DNA from: Oenanthe sinensis
Taxonomy: Eukaryota > Streptophyta > Magnoliopsida > Apiales > Apiaceae
NCBI GenBank assembly: GCA_028671895.1
Contig: CM053794.1
Span: 44,284,501-44,348,500, forward strand
DNA: 64,000 nucleotides
Direction of reading: 5' to 3'
Numbering within the stretch: the stretch's first letter is position 1; the number at the start of each line of letters is the position of its first letter. Shown here one piece after another: positions 10,101 through 20,561 of the stretch. Position numbers and translations under genes: made by a program. The notes beneath the pieces are model-generated. The model saw only the letters and a program-made list of their open reading frames with translations, searched no databases and was not told where the DNA came from.

Positions 10101-11419
10101 ATTGTGAGGACACCTTCAGTCCAGTTGTTAAACCGACTACCATACGGACGGTCTTATCTATTGCAGTTTCTCGTTCTTGGCCCATTCATCAACTTGATGT
10201 CAAGAACGCATTTTTACACGGAAACTTAAATGAAACTGTTTTCATGCATCAGCCTCCGGGATTTGTAGATAGACGTTGTCCTCACTTTGTTTGCAGATTG
10301 AAAAAGTCCATTTATGGACTTAAACAGGCGCCTAGGGATTGGTATACCCGCTTTGCTACTCATCTTCTATCACAAGGTTTCTGCAGCAGTGTGTGTGACA
10401 ATTGCCTGTTTATCTTCTCCCGCGGGACTCAGATTGCTTATTTACTTGTTTATGTAGATGATATAGTGCTCACCGCATCTTCTGATGAGTTATTACAGGA
10501 CATTATTCGCATGCTCTCACGAGAGTTTGCCATGACAGATTTAGGTCATTTGCATCATTTTTTGGGGATCAAAGTCACTAGGAAATCTAGTGGCTTATTC
10601 TTGGATCAGTCTCAGTATACTAAGGACATCATCACTCGTGCTTCCATGTCCTCTTGTAAACCATGTGTCACTCCGGTTGATTTGTCAGCTAAGCTAAGTG
10701 CGTCTGATGGTCCTCTCTTTCATGACCCCACTTTATATCGCAGCCTTGCAGGAGCATTACAGTACCTAACATTTACCCGTCCGGATATTTCCTATGCTGT
10801 TCAACAAATTTGCCTTTTCATGCATGAACCACGGGATCCTCACTTTGCTTTCCTGAAACGCATCCTACGATATTTACAGGGCACAATTGATTATGGAATA
10901 CGTATTGGCAAGACCAATACACATTCTCTGGTTGCCTACTCAGACGCCGACTGGGGAGGTTGCCCAGACTCCCGTCGCTCCACCAGTGGATATTGTGTCT
11001 TCCTTGGTGATAATTTGATTTCTTGGTCCTCTAAACGGCAACCTACGATTTCTCGATCCAGTGCGGAGGCAGAGTACCGGGGGGTGGCCAATGCTGTTGC
11101 AGAAGCCACTTGGCTTCGTAATTTACTTCTTGAGCTACATGTTCCTCTACGGCAGGCCTCTGTGATTTATTGTGATAATGTTTCTGCAGTATACATGTCA
11201 GACAATCCGGTTCAACATCAGCGAACCAAACACATAGAGATTGATATACACTTCGTTCGAGAGAAAGTTAAAGTCGGCCAGATTCGGGTTCTACATGTGC
11301 CATCTGCTTTTCAGTACGCAGACATTTTCACTAAAGGGCTGGCTCGACAGTTATTCCAGTCCTTTCGCTCCAGCTTGAGCGTCTGTCCTCCGCCCGCTCA
11401 AACTGCGGGGGAGTCTTAA
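7154..11419 (+). CDS. Copia Gag-Pol polyprotein, intact (1421 aa)
   Basis: One uninterrupted frame. Gag occupies about residues 1-340. It has no CX2CX4HX4C zinc knuckle; instead it carries an RG-rich basic patch (GRGRGRNNHHGRGRGRGYRG, about 250-270) and a Pro/Gln/Tyr-rich tail. Protease has the active-site DTGA at 369-372. Integrase shows the HHCC zinc site (H499, H504, C530, C533) and the catalytic triad D560, D622, E658, with the typical 35-residue spacing. Reverse transcriptase has D1015 in QLDVKNAFLHG and YVDD at 1100-1103. RNase H includes D1264 in YSDADWGG and the SSAEAEYR motif. All catalytic residues are present. The ATG at 7154 follows the primer site by 72 bases. The stop codon TAA (11417-11419) lies inside the 3' LTR. 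Codon use is much more GC-rich than the surroundings. Confidence 0.96.
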   Translation: MTNPIALHPAYSVTNIQSKIRTLDGTTVTYSSWVKLFKFHAIAYRVLNHIDATPPPESTDSEYPAWKERDALVSQWIYSTVSDDLLTRILDTEATARNTWLKLERIFLSNKKAKAAALETRFVNLTLSACSSVDDYCKQLKDLANQLTDVDQPVSESRLVLQLVRGLSQEFDTTAALINSQNADWDLARTMLNDEVIRQAARQQQSSSVLVTPTAQTNPPPPAPTPPAPTQQQLNTNNQPHPVYFQSNYRGRGRGRNNHHGRGRGRGYRGNPTGNTWSFTPANQHQPYPQWAWWNTPPCPYPTQNAWRPNQPQNIPAAAHYAGYPSPQPYGPAPTAPPTGYDALSPSDLSQAFNTMQLQYTDPNSLIMDTGAERHVTENRGMIRHPDSFPVNTKLLVGNGHCLPIEGSGTGFLPILNRTYVLPNILYSPQVIKNLLSVRRFTRDNNVSVEFDPFGFSLKDLKTGRLLSRHNSTGDLYPVTLPTLPPQACSITSTASPWHNRLGHPGTQVLDVLFKHFGFSCNKNKQSLFCNSCHLANSKRLPFYDSNSFTFSPFDIIHCDLWTSPIPSKTGYKYYMVLIDNFSNFVWVYPLKFKSEVFTTFTKFHRLIATQFNRYIKTFQCDLGGEFDNHAFKSFAQHHGLLFRFSCPQTSSQNGRAERMIRRLNDIIRSLLIHAQLPPIFWVEALHTATYLHNILPTKRLNFFTPTFALYLRHPTYDHLRVFGCACYPNTSATQPHKLHPRAIRCIFLGYPPDFRGYRCFDPTTGKVHISRHVTFDENTFPYTISTPLSTYTFLDDTDPPGFTFTPPNPPTNSSQPRLHSTSPFPITYSRRPRPPPTTETQTEAATTPPLPQNTVVHGPSQPQTQPPTAPTSSHAPRATPPPNTHPMTTRSKAHHALTTATISPVPTSYAKAFADPHWLNAMQAEFSALQENDTWELVPRPHDRPIIQCMWLFRHKFKSDGSLERYKARLVVNGKSQTVGIDCEDTFSPVVKPTTIRTVLSIAVSRSWPIHQLDVKNAFLHGNLNETVFMHQPPGFVDRRCPHFVCRLKKSIYGLKQAPRDWYTRFATHLLSQGFCSSVCDNCLFIFSRGTQIAYLLVYVDDIVLTASSDELLQDIIRMLSREFAMTDLGHLHHFLGIKVTRKSSGLFLDQSQYTKDIITRASMSSCKPCVTPVDLSAKLSASDGPLFHDPTLYRSLAGALQYLTFTRPDISYAVQQICLFMHEPRDPHFAFLKRILRYLQGTIDYGIRIGKTNTHSLVAYSDADWGGCPDSRRSTSGYCVFLGDNLISWSSKRQPTISRSSAEAEYRGVANAVAEATWLRNLLLELHVPLRQASVIYCDNVSAVYMSDNPVQHQRTKHIEIDIHFVREKVKVGQIRVLHVPSAFQYADIFTKGLARQLFQSFRSSLSVCPPPAQTAGES
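11405..11413 (+). other. Polypurine tract
   Basis: GCGGGGGAG immediately precedes the 3' LTR and would prime plus-strand DNA synthesis. It is also translated as the last residues of the polyprotein. Confidence 0.85.
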
Positions 11420-11639
11420 CCGATGAATATTATTTGCAGCAGATTATGCCTATAATTTAGGAATTGATTGATTATGCCTATAATTTAGGAATAGATTATA
11501 TTCTCTAATTCATTGTAAATATTGGGGAGATCATTTCCTAATTTCGGGTTGTATTATTCCTATATATATATATAGGGTATTGTAAATCAAGGGAGAGGCA
11601 GAGAGAGAGAGAGAGAATTGAGATCACAAACCACTTTCA
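11414..11639 (+). repeat. 3' LTR of copia element (226 bp)
   Basis: Identical to the 5' LTR by eye except for seven instead of eight TA units in the TATA run. It ends CCACTTTCA just before the second GTTAG target duplication. Confidence 0.93.
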
Positions 11640-11644
11640 GTTAG

Positions 11645-12349
11645 TTACTAATATGAGACAACTTGATTTGGGAAGTCTAGCTTTGAAGAACTTGATTAAG
11701 CCGCATTTGGTATCGGTATTACAGACATCTACTGCAGCTTTACTGCACTTTTTGCTCAAAAGCTGAAGCTGTTTGGTAAACTTCAAAAGTTGTTGTCCAA
11801 AAAAACGTTTTTATTTAAAAACTGTTGTTAGAGAAATAACAATAAATTATATAATTGCATTATATCTGTGTTGTTATTACAAATTTATAATCATTACCAA
11901 ATTTTTAAATATTTGTAGATACATATATATTAATTGTATAAATATACATGTAAACGAATTCGTGAGTACATATCTTATTAGTTGATTGTTTAAATATTAA
12001 GTTAATAATTAAATATTGAATATTTTTTTATTTGAATTATTGAATATCTTCAACAATTTTAGTAAGGAAAAATACAAAAATAAATTAATTAAACAATCAA
12101 CAATATAAATAGGGAATCCATAAATAAGCTCCACACTTTAATATTTAAGCTCCAATTCTGAATTTTTCAACATATATTACATAATTACCCATAACTTTTA
12201 TACAACTTCATCACCCATACTATGGATAGTAATATAATTTACATATCATTTGGAGATTAATAGTAAACGATGGAACTTTTTTATCAATTCCCTATAAATA
12301 TATTGTGTGTAATCACAAATCATTTAAATTTTGTGAAACATGAAAATTT
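11645..12349. other. AT-rich spacer
   Basis: No gene seen. The beginning (GCCGCATTTGGTATCGGTATTACAG, about 11701-11725) looks like the end of an old transposon but has no readable partner. Confidence 0.35.
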
Positions 12350-13345
12350 TACACTTTTATTTTGAAAGAAAACATATGCATTTAAATTAATAATAAAATT
12401 TTGATATTGACAAATAAAAAACCCAAGATAAAGAAAATAGAAAATTTTGTGAAAGATATATCTTGCACTTTTATTTTGAAAGAAAATAGATGTATTTGAA
12501 TTAATAATAAAATTTTGATATTGACAAAAAAAACCAAGATAAAGAAAATAAAATGGATTGATTTAGAAAATTATTATTCCATTTCTGAAAATAGTTTATA
12601 TTAAATTTGAATATCAAATATAAGCATAATTAGTTAATATTTAAATTATAATTAATTAGATAGTGGGGTCCAACCTTTAAAGAATTGGATATGGTAATAC
12701 AATTGAATTAATTGTCCGAATAAGTAAATTACTTGAATACCCTTAATAAAGTAGAGAAAATTATTGAATTGGAGATATAATTGGGAAAATGGAATGTAGG
12801 ATTAGTAAGAATTATTTTATTAATAGACTAATAGATTTGTAATAATTTCGTCAAAAGATATTTTCTACACTTTTATTTTCAAAGAAAACAAATGCATTTA
12901 AATTAAAAATAAAATTTTGATATTGAGAAATAAAAAACCCAAAATAATGAAAATAAATTTTTTTTGTGAAAAGATATATTTTGCACTTTTATTTTGAAAG
13001 AAAACAGATACATTTAAATTAATAATGAAATTTTGATATTGACAAAAAAACCAAAATAAAGAAAATAAAATGGATTGATTTAGAAAATTATTATTTCATT
13101 TCTTAAAATAGTTTATATTAAATTTGAATATCAAATATAAGCATAATTAGTTAATATTCAAATTATAATTAATTAGATAGTGAGTCCAACCTTTAAAGAA
13201 TTGATTGTGGTAATACAATTGAATTAATTGTCTGTATTAGTAAATTACATGAATATCCTTAATAAAGTAGAGAAATTTATTAAATTGGGGATATAATTGA
13301 TAAAATGGAATGTAAGATTAGTAGGAATTATTATATTAATAGATT
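12350..13345. repeat. Nested tandem duplication, period about 515 bp
   Basis: Copy 1 (about 12350-12831) and copy 2 (about 12865-13345) match closely over nearly 480 bp. The shared run includes CTTTTATTTTGAAAGAAAA, then AAATGGATTGATTTAGAAAA, then CCAACCTTTAAAGAATTG, then CTTAATAAAGTAGAGAAA. Inside each copy the first 105-120 bp is itself duplicated (CACTTTTATTTT at about 12352 and 12468, and again in copy 2). Non-coding. Confidence 0.85.
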
Positions 13346-13788
13346 CAAGGGCGGAGCCATGTAATGGCCAGCATAAGCCACGGCTCACCCTGACTTTTCA
13401 TTTTCAATTTTTTTTTTCAGTACTTGATATCTTTGTAGTTTCATTTGATGCATATTCTGCCTTGTATCACAATTTATAGAATATTTTAATATAAAAAATA
13501 ATAAATAGTTTTGAAAATAGAAAAAATATTCTATAAATATGCCAACGTAACAAAAACATTAACTTTTATTGTCCATAAATGAATACAATTTTTTGGTATT
13601 AAGATATTCATTTATCGAAATATAACTATACCACTTAATATTTTTTAAATATTAGAAATAATTATTTCAAAATTTTCTTAAAATAGGTTTTTATTAGCAA
13701 ATTAAATAAATATATAATATAAAACATTTATTTTATTTTAATAAAAGAATTTAGCCTATCCTGAATTTAAATGCTAGCTCCGGCACTG
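13346..13788. mobile_element. Non-autonomous hAT-type element
   Basis: A 443-bp insertion flanked by the perfect 8-bp duplication AATAGATT (13338-13345 and 13789-13796), as hAT transposases make. Termini are CAAGGGCGGAGCCA on the left and TAGCTCCGGCACTG on the right, close to the plant hAT consensus CAGGGGCGGAGCCA with TGGCTCCGCCACTG. The interior is AT-rich without a transposase. It interrupts the second copy of the 515-bp duplication, so it is younger than that duplication. Confidence 0.88.
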
Positions 13789-13796
13789 AATAGATT

Positions 13797-15683
13797 AATA
13801 GATATAATTATAAATTAGCTAACGGTATGTATACATGCAATTAGTACTATATCTGCTACTATTTGGATTACCAAATTCACTAATCTGGCGACCACATTTT
13901 GATTTCATATTTTTGTCCACAAATATTTGTCATTGTTATTTTCCAGGTATTCTTTGTATATATGTTTAATGTTTTCATGCATGGATGACTTATCTGTTGG
14001 AAACAGCATATATAGTTGCCTATCCTTTAAATTTAATTTTTCTCTTCCTTGTATACATTTGAAGGGAATGATATTATGTTTAAGATACCTACATGTAATT
14101 CTGTATGCATCGAATTTTAAGTTGTGGTACATATTTATACATTCGATATTGTTATTATACTACTATAAAGTCTGGAGCTCCAAATAAACCACCATATAAA
14201 ATATCGGCTCCTTTAATTTCGTAGAAAACAGAAATTCACACCAATTAGACAGGGGTAGGCCACGTATGATCAAGTACTCCCCAGTGGGCATATATTTCAG
14301 CAAAAACAGCAAGTGCCAGGTGCAGCTAGCTAGCAGCTAGCTACCTTCTACTAATGATAATAATACTCCTGCTAGTATAGTACTGTACTGCCTACTCCTG
14401 GCCTTGTAGCAGCAGGGGCGAGCAATGATAAACTAAAAAATTGATGGATTCCTGGGTGGTGGTTGTGTTTCCCAATGCTTTGACTGCCATTTGGACTTGA
14501 CCCTAGCTAGCTCGCCCCTCCCTTTATTTCAGTTTAACTCCCTTATTTTGCTATTTCCCACAAGTATGTGCCCAGTGTTTCACATGGCCTGTGGGGTGCT
14601 TCTGCCTTCTCTTCCTTCCATTTAACCCTACCATTTCTCATTTACACCATCTCCTTTTTTTAAAAAAAAAAATTCTATCTAGTTAATTGGTTATCATTGA
14701 AACTGCTCTTATAATTAGCTTAGCAAAAAAAAAAATCCTCTTATATGTAATTTACATAAGTTATGATATATGTATGTTAGTACCAAAATTTTAACCAGTA
14801 CTAGCAAAGTTTTAATAATTTCCAGAAATAAAAATATAGTTTTAATTATATTTTGGAAGTAGGTACGTAGGAAATCTATTGTTAGTATTAATATTTTACT
14901 CGTAAGTTATTTTATCTTTGGTTGGTTTAGAATTCTCGCTGGATTAGTATATTTATTTTATTTTATAAAAGAAAGATAATGATGAATCTTATTCATTGGA
15001 TTAGTTATTTTATAACTGGTCGGTCCTCCGGTAAATCTTGTTTTTATATCACTTAACTATTATATAATTATAATCTAATTTTAAAACATATATATTCTAT
15101 CTACAACTCTATCACGTCCTCTATTTGTATAACAATCTAATAACATATATTTCTTCTATTATTATTCAAACTCTTCAATTTATTTAAAATTACAGCTTAT
15201 TAATTAAATTTTATAAATATTAAAATTATTTTATTATTTTATTTATATTAAATAAATTTTATTATATACTATATTATTATAAATGACATATTAAAAAATT
15301 TAAAATTAAATATTTAAATTATAAAAAAATTAATAAATATAATTTATTAATACCGTCTGTGCAGGTTATAAATTAATATATTCTATATGTGTATGCCACA
15401 AAATTACTCAATTTTTTATGAACCACAATTTAATTATTTGAACGATAAATTATTATTGTCATAAATGTATCTGAATCGTCATGGGTTCTGGGGCACATTT
15501 GGCTGTTTGCGTTGCCTGTGTTTTGGCTGCAGGTTTAGTTGCGCCAAACAACGTACAATTATGCAAGTATGCAACAACGCATGTAGTAGCAAAATGGCTC
15601 GCTACACTCCCTTATCCAAGAAACATTTTCTTACGAATTATATATAGTCCAACACTCAGGCTTCGTGCTTACTTATAGACTTA
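13797..15683. other. Spacer without recognisable genes
   Basis: No coding sequence I can support. About 14270-14530 is less AT-rich, with repeated GCTAGCTA words and the inverted pair GGGGCGAGC / GCTCGCCCC about 90 bases apart. The remainder is AT-rich. Confidence 0.4.
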
Positions 15684-15785
15684 GAGCATCTCCAACCGCT
15701 CCCTTATATAGCTTTCTTAGCTAAAATTTAAGAAAATTTGGGGAAGAAGGAGCTCCAACAGTTTGTTAGTAGCTCCTTAAAAAGT
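15684..15785. mobile_element. Possible MITE remnant
   Basis: The sequence GAGCATCTCCAACCGCTCCC after a TTA is a typical plant MITE terminus, and a related word GGAGCTCCAACAG follows at about 15749. The opposite end could not be found, so this is a fragment or a false lead. Confidence 0.35.
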
Positions 15786-16382
15786 TAGCATCCACCTCTC
15801 ATTCTTAACTTTAAGTGATGATTAGTCATCCCTTATCTTATTTTATCAATTAAATATTCATTTCTCTCTCTTTTTAAGTTACTAGATTAATTGCTCTTAT
15901 AGTACTCCTCCGGGCAATTGGTTAGTAGAAACTTCCCAATTAAGCCCAACACCAAAGATAACATAATTTAGTCCGATCCAAGCAGAGGCCTAGATCCTTA
16001 CATTACCAAGCCCAAAAGTACATATCAACTTCACTGCAGCAAGAACATACATGCATCGTGTAGGACATACATGATACATATACATATGCTCTTCAACTAT
16101 TCAAAAACAACTGTGTTTAAGTTGCAAGAAAATCTGCCCCTTGCAGGTGCCAAGTATATGAATTTTTAAGTGCAGTATATAAGAGTATGTAACATGAGAA
16201 TTTATATTACTTGAAATTTACACTAATTAAATATTTGTTGGCTATTACAACTCATGAAAAAGAATAATCACATTTCTTTATTATAGCTTTCTCTTGTATA
16301 ATTAAATTCCGAACTTAATATCATTTTGGTTACAATTAATAATCAAATAAATGAATCGACCGATCGAATTGAATTAAGAATA

Positions 16383-17774
16383 TCATGGAGAAATATTCTG
16401 GTAGAGGCCCATGTCCATTCCATTGTAAGCAATTGGAGCATACATCCATGTATCATCAGAACTCAGCAGCTACAAGGCAACAGTCAATACATAACAATCA
16501 GTTATCTGTGTACGTATATTTATTATTTTATTAGTATAATTAACACATACAGAGTGAAGCTACTGATTAATTATTTTTACACCACTTACTTTAATTTGAA
16601 GCTGCAGAAACTTAACATACTGGACTGCCTCTTCAAGCATAGTGCTAATGTCAACCTTTGTACCATTAGGGACAAGGTGTTGTAGGGTTCTTAGTCTCTC
16701 ATTGATTCTCTCTCTTCTTTTCTGCAAAATCAGTTAAGATATATCCCATCAATTCATAAAACTTTGAGTTTAGATTAATTAATGATTAGTCTAAGAAATT
16801 TTCGCGATTCGTTAAGTTAGATATATAATTAAGTACCCTTGCATAAAGACTCTGAGGGTCGGTTGCAGCCCCTCTTCCAGCTCTGGCTTTACCGCTGGAG
16901 TTGAGAGCAGCAGAGTCTTTCGTGTCTGATCCTCCATTAGGTTCTTGAGAACCACCGGAATCATCCTCTGAGATGCAACTACTCCCCGAGCTAATAAGCA
17001 CATTTGGACTGATCTCTTTAATATCATCAATATTCTTGTTGATTTGAACGAGCTGCTGATTCTTCTTACCTTGTGAATTCTTCTTACTTTTTAGTGTCTG
17101 CATTCATTAGTTATAATATAGAAGAGTGAGATATAATTATCACTGCATAATAAAGTATGAATACTTCATAAAAGGATTAAAAATCATATCAATGTTGTAC
17201 TTACATCTCTTGGAACCCGAGATTTTTTCTGTGGATTCTGATCAGATGCAGTGTTGATTGCGTTGTCTTTGACAGCTTCAGATTGTTGTGGCTCTTCAAA
17301 CTTCCTCTTGATGACTAAATCAGTACTACTACCATATGCATTAATTCCGGCAATCTCTTCTTTCAAGCACAGAGCATTATCGTCTTGCATGACGACATTG
17401 CCATTCAGGTTATAATCTTGTGGTTCATCACGAGGGATCGTCTCATTCATCATTAGGGGAGTTAATAAATAATTAAAGTCGGAAAAGTGATTAGGAAAAC
17501 AAACACTAGTACTATAGTTACTAGCACTAGTGCTGCTATCTGTTATTTCTTGAGAAATATATAAATTAGGGTTAGGGTTTTCAGAGGAATGAAAAAGTGA
17601 ATCCTCTTCAAACATTGCTACACGAGTAGCTTCACCGGTGGCTAAAAAATCTGATGGAGTAGCAAAGTTTTGCAAGAAATGCAGCATGTTGCAGTCGGCT
17701 TCTTCGTCACCAGAGAACATTTTAGCCAAAGAATACTCCCACTCCTCTTTATGCAAAATTCCAACAGAGTCCAT
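16383..17774 (-). CDS. RSL: bHLH transcription factor, RSL class II (RSL2/RSL4-like)
   Basis: Four exons on the minus strand: 17774-17205, 17097-16837, 16721-16590 and 16469-16383. All are phase 0 with GT-AG introns, giving 349 residues. The first Met of MDSVGILHKEEWEYSL is preferred over the upstream in-frame ATG at 17792 because family members start just before an acidic EW-containing motif. The conserved block GAATDPQSLYAR, then KRRERINERLRTLQHLVPNG, then TKVDISTMLEEAVQYVKFLQ, then LLSSDDTWMYAPIAYNGMD is the RSL signature: a basic helix-loop-helix (about 265-325) followed by the class-specific tail. In Arabidopsis and rice, class II RSL proteins drive root-hair elongation downstream of RHD6/RSL1 and auxin. 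That role here is inferred from the family. The N-terminal 190 residues are acidic and low in similarity, as is usual. Confidence 0.93.
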
Positions 17775-18795
17775 TGTAAATATAACTTGCAAGAAAGGTA
17801 GGAAGTTTTTGTGGAACTTGAGTATGAATGCTAGCTAGCTCTATATCACAGTGATAGTGGAAAGAGAAGCTTTGGTACAATTGACTTAAAATGAGATTTA
17901 AGGGAGATGTAATTATAGTGGAAACAAGTATAAAGAATTAGATGAGTATGACTTAGGAATTGTTAATACCTAATTATTGTTCTTGATTCTCTGTTTCGAA
18001 AACTAACAGAGTCCAAAATGTGGGGCCAACGCCACGCAACGAACAACTCATATAGGACCATTTCATGCATTAAGGATTATAATATAGCTTCATTAATTAT
18101 TCTATGGCCTTATTACTATACCTTGAATTAAAAAAAATATTAAAATCGTAATCAATCGCAGTGATACCACTACTTAACTGTCATTATCCCAGTCATCTGG
18201 AGATGGCTAATTAATCATTAATTATTAGATTGATGTTAATTAAGTCTTAAGACGGGAAGCATAATTAGGTAGGAGTTATTTGAAAAGGAGACAAATTAAA
18301 GTATTCCAAGTACTCTTAGAATGGGAGAACGTGGGAAGCTTTCTTTCTATCTCTCATCTCTCTCTCTCACACACACATATAACTCATCCATTATAATAGT
18401 AAAAGGGGAATTCTCAGCTAGCTAGAGATGAAGAAATTGATCTATTATACAAACCCGACTCAACTTCTACTTGTACCACTAATTTCTGTGTATAATAGCT
18501 AAAATTTTAACCCAGGGCGCCAGAGCAGTGCGAGTTGAACAACAACATAGGTCTCATTTCAGAAATAGATCAGTTTTATATAAATATATATCATTATTTA
18601 TAAATTGTGTCAGAAATTTGTTTTGGTTCATTGTTAAGTAGTCTAACTAAGAACTGGAGAAAAACATAAGCTTCCCATCTTGAGCGTTAAAATTTGAACA
18701 ATGACAAATTAACACACAAAAAAAAAAGCTTAAAGAATGGCATATTAGAGTTTTATATATATATATATTTCGGCACCTAAAACTAATTAAATATA
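17775..18795. other. RSL upstream region
   Basis: Promoter side of the RSL gene. It contains a CT/CA-rich tract at about 18344-18380 and a short TA run near 18756-18770. I could not identify a specific RHD6-type element with confidence. Confidence 0.35.
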
Positions 18796-18798
18796 TAA

Positions 18799-19077
18799 GA
18801 ACATCTAAAATGGTTGGCTAAATATTAAAATTTAAAATTTTAGCTAAGGGGTGTAGTGCATACTCTAATGGTGTTATGTATAATTATCATAAGCTAAAAT
18901 TGTACTTAAATATTTTGCTGGTTCGACAAAAATAACCAACCAAACATGGTTGTTTATATTTATTGCTAAGGGTTTGCATGGTTGGAGTGCTATATTTTTT
19001 ACATATTATCTAAATAATGACACATAGACGTCACATAGACTAATTTAGCTAAGGGTTTTTTACCATTGTAGATGCTT
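18799..19077. mobile_element. PIF/Harbinger-type MITE A (279 bp)
   Basis: Flanked by TAA (18796-18798 and 19078-19080). The left end GAACATCTAAAATGG pairs with the complement of the right end, AAGCATCTACAATGG (12 of 15 matches). The word TTAGCTAAGGG occurs near both ends. It has no coding capacity. The 3-bp TAA target fits PIF/Harbinger-derived MITEs. Confidence 0.72.
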
Positions 19078-19080
19078 TAA

Positions 19081-19432
19081 GGCTGTGTTCACTTTGATGG
19101 AATGGAATAATGGAATCGAATGAGGGGGGAATGAAATGAAATTTGAACTATTATTTGGGTGAGTTTAAGGAAAATATTTAAAATTTTCATTCATTGCTCT
19201 ATTCCATTGTAAACTATTTGAACTAGATTTCTAATTCACGTGTTTTGAAAGAAATTCTCATTTCATTTCTACATCAATTTTCCTAGAATTCTCATCATCT
19301 AAAATTTAGACTACCTCATATTCATTCATGTTTCACTCATATATTCTTCTTTCTTCATAAAATTTGTATATAATTTTTCATTTCATTCCTTATTCATTCT
19401 ATCCTCACCAACCTGGCCAAGAGAACACAACC
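19081..19432. mobile_element. PIF/Harbinger-type MITE B (352 bp)
   Basis: Starts directly after the TAA that ends MITE A and is followed by another TAA (19433-19435). The left end GGCTGTGTTCACTTTG pairs with the complement of the right end, GGTTGTGTTCTCTTGG (13 of 16). The interior is rich in ATTCCATT/AATGGAAT words and can fold extensively. The two MITEs share one TAA, so one probably inserted beside the other. Confidence 0.75.
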
Positions 19433-19435
19433 TAA

Positions 19436-20421
19436 GTTTTTTTTAATTGTTTTCTTAGTCACGTATCAATTCTTTTTTATCTAATCATTACATTTCAATA
19501 TTATTTTGATAATTTGTCACTGATCGATTTGTTCATGTAGTATACTTTCTTATACTTGTTTTTCTCATGATTTTGTAATTAATCTTTCTTTTCGTACACA
19601 TACAAGTTTATAATCTTCTTATACTATTCTGATTATTGCTAAAAAATTTATTTTTATATAATATCTATAATATGTTTATCTAAAAAAAACCTAGTTTTTT
19701 TATTAAAAAAAATTAGCTAGATATCGCACACAGTAATTTAGACCCCCCTCATCAAAATCCATGGGTCAATCCCTCTGAAGAGAATGAATCCCAAGGGCGA
19801 CTTTCATCGTGGAGATGAGTCTGACGATAAAAATATTCTTAAAAAACTCAAAAAATGATCCGACAAGGTAAGCTTACAACTGGTTATCATGTTCCCTTCA
19901 AATAACCTAATTATCTAACCTAACTCTGGTCCGCTCATTTTCTCACTATCTTAATTCTCTCTTCTCAATTAATTATCCCCCACTAATATAATTTTTGCAA
20001 TAGTCATCAAGTTAATTTTGATTTAGAACTTTTGTTCGATCTATCTACGTACATTTGTTAATTTGTCATCGACCATGACGCATTATTAAATTTACTATAG
20101 TAAAATATTCTTTTTCATTACTACTATATATAGTACGTAATTTAGGGCAAACTCTAGTACTGCAATATTTTTGTTATGCAAAATGGCATTGATTATACCC
20201 AGCTAGCTTAATGGATCGAGCTTAGAGTAAGTACTGTAAATATTTATTATAATCCATAGTCTAACGAGAATAATATATACTGTATCTTAGGAGAGCAGCA
20301 TGCAATATTGCACAGCTGTTGATAATATCTTGGTTTTAAGATTAATGGAAAATCGATCAATCTTATAAGTAAACCCTGAAAATCTGTAAGCCATGCGCAT
20401 TTCAGATTACCTGCACTTAGT

Positions 20422-20423
<2 letters not shown>
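19436..20423. other. Spacer
   Basis: AT-rich; no gene or bounded element recognised. Confidence 0.35.

Positions 20424-20471
<48 letters not shown>
20424..20471. repeat. (AT)24 microsatellite
   Basis: An uninterrupted run of AT dinucleotides, likely polymorphic in length. Confidence 0.95.
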
Positions 20472-20474
<3 letters not shown>

Positions 20475-20561
20475 AAAACAACACCATAGATTCCGCCGCT
20501 TCTTATGCTTCAGATCCTACGCGCCTGTAAAAGACTCTCTATGTGTATATATATTAGTGTG

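Larger units (their letters stand above)
6842..11639 (+). mobile_element. Complete Ty1/copia LTR retrotransposon, Ale/Retrofit-like
   Basis: A 4798-bp element with two LTRs, primer-binding site, one polyprotein frame and polypurine tract. It is flanked by the 5-bp duplication GTTAG (6837-6841 and 11640-11644). Domain order Gag, protease, integrase, RT, RNase H defines Ty1/copia. The small size, LTRs of about 230 bp, and RT wording such as QLDVKNAFLHGNLNETV fit the Ale/Retrofit/Hopscotch lineage. The LTRs differ only by one TA unit in a TA run, so the insertion is very recent and the element may be autonomous. The LTR ends are TC...CA rather than the usual TG...CA. Confidence 0.95.

Noticed and set aside
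14413..14520. Possible microRNA hairpin
   Set aside because: Only a 9-base inverted pair (GGGGCGAGC/GCTCGCCCC) is seen; the arms do not pair far enough and no known miRNA sequence was recognised.
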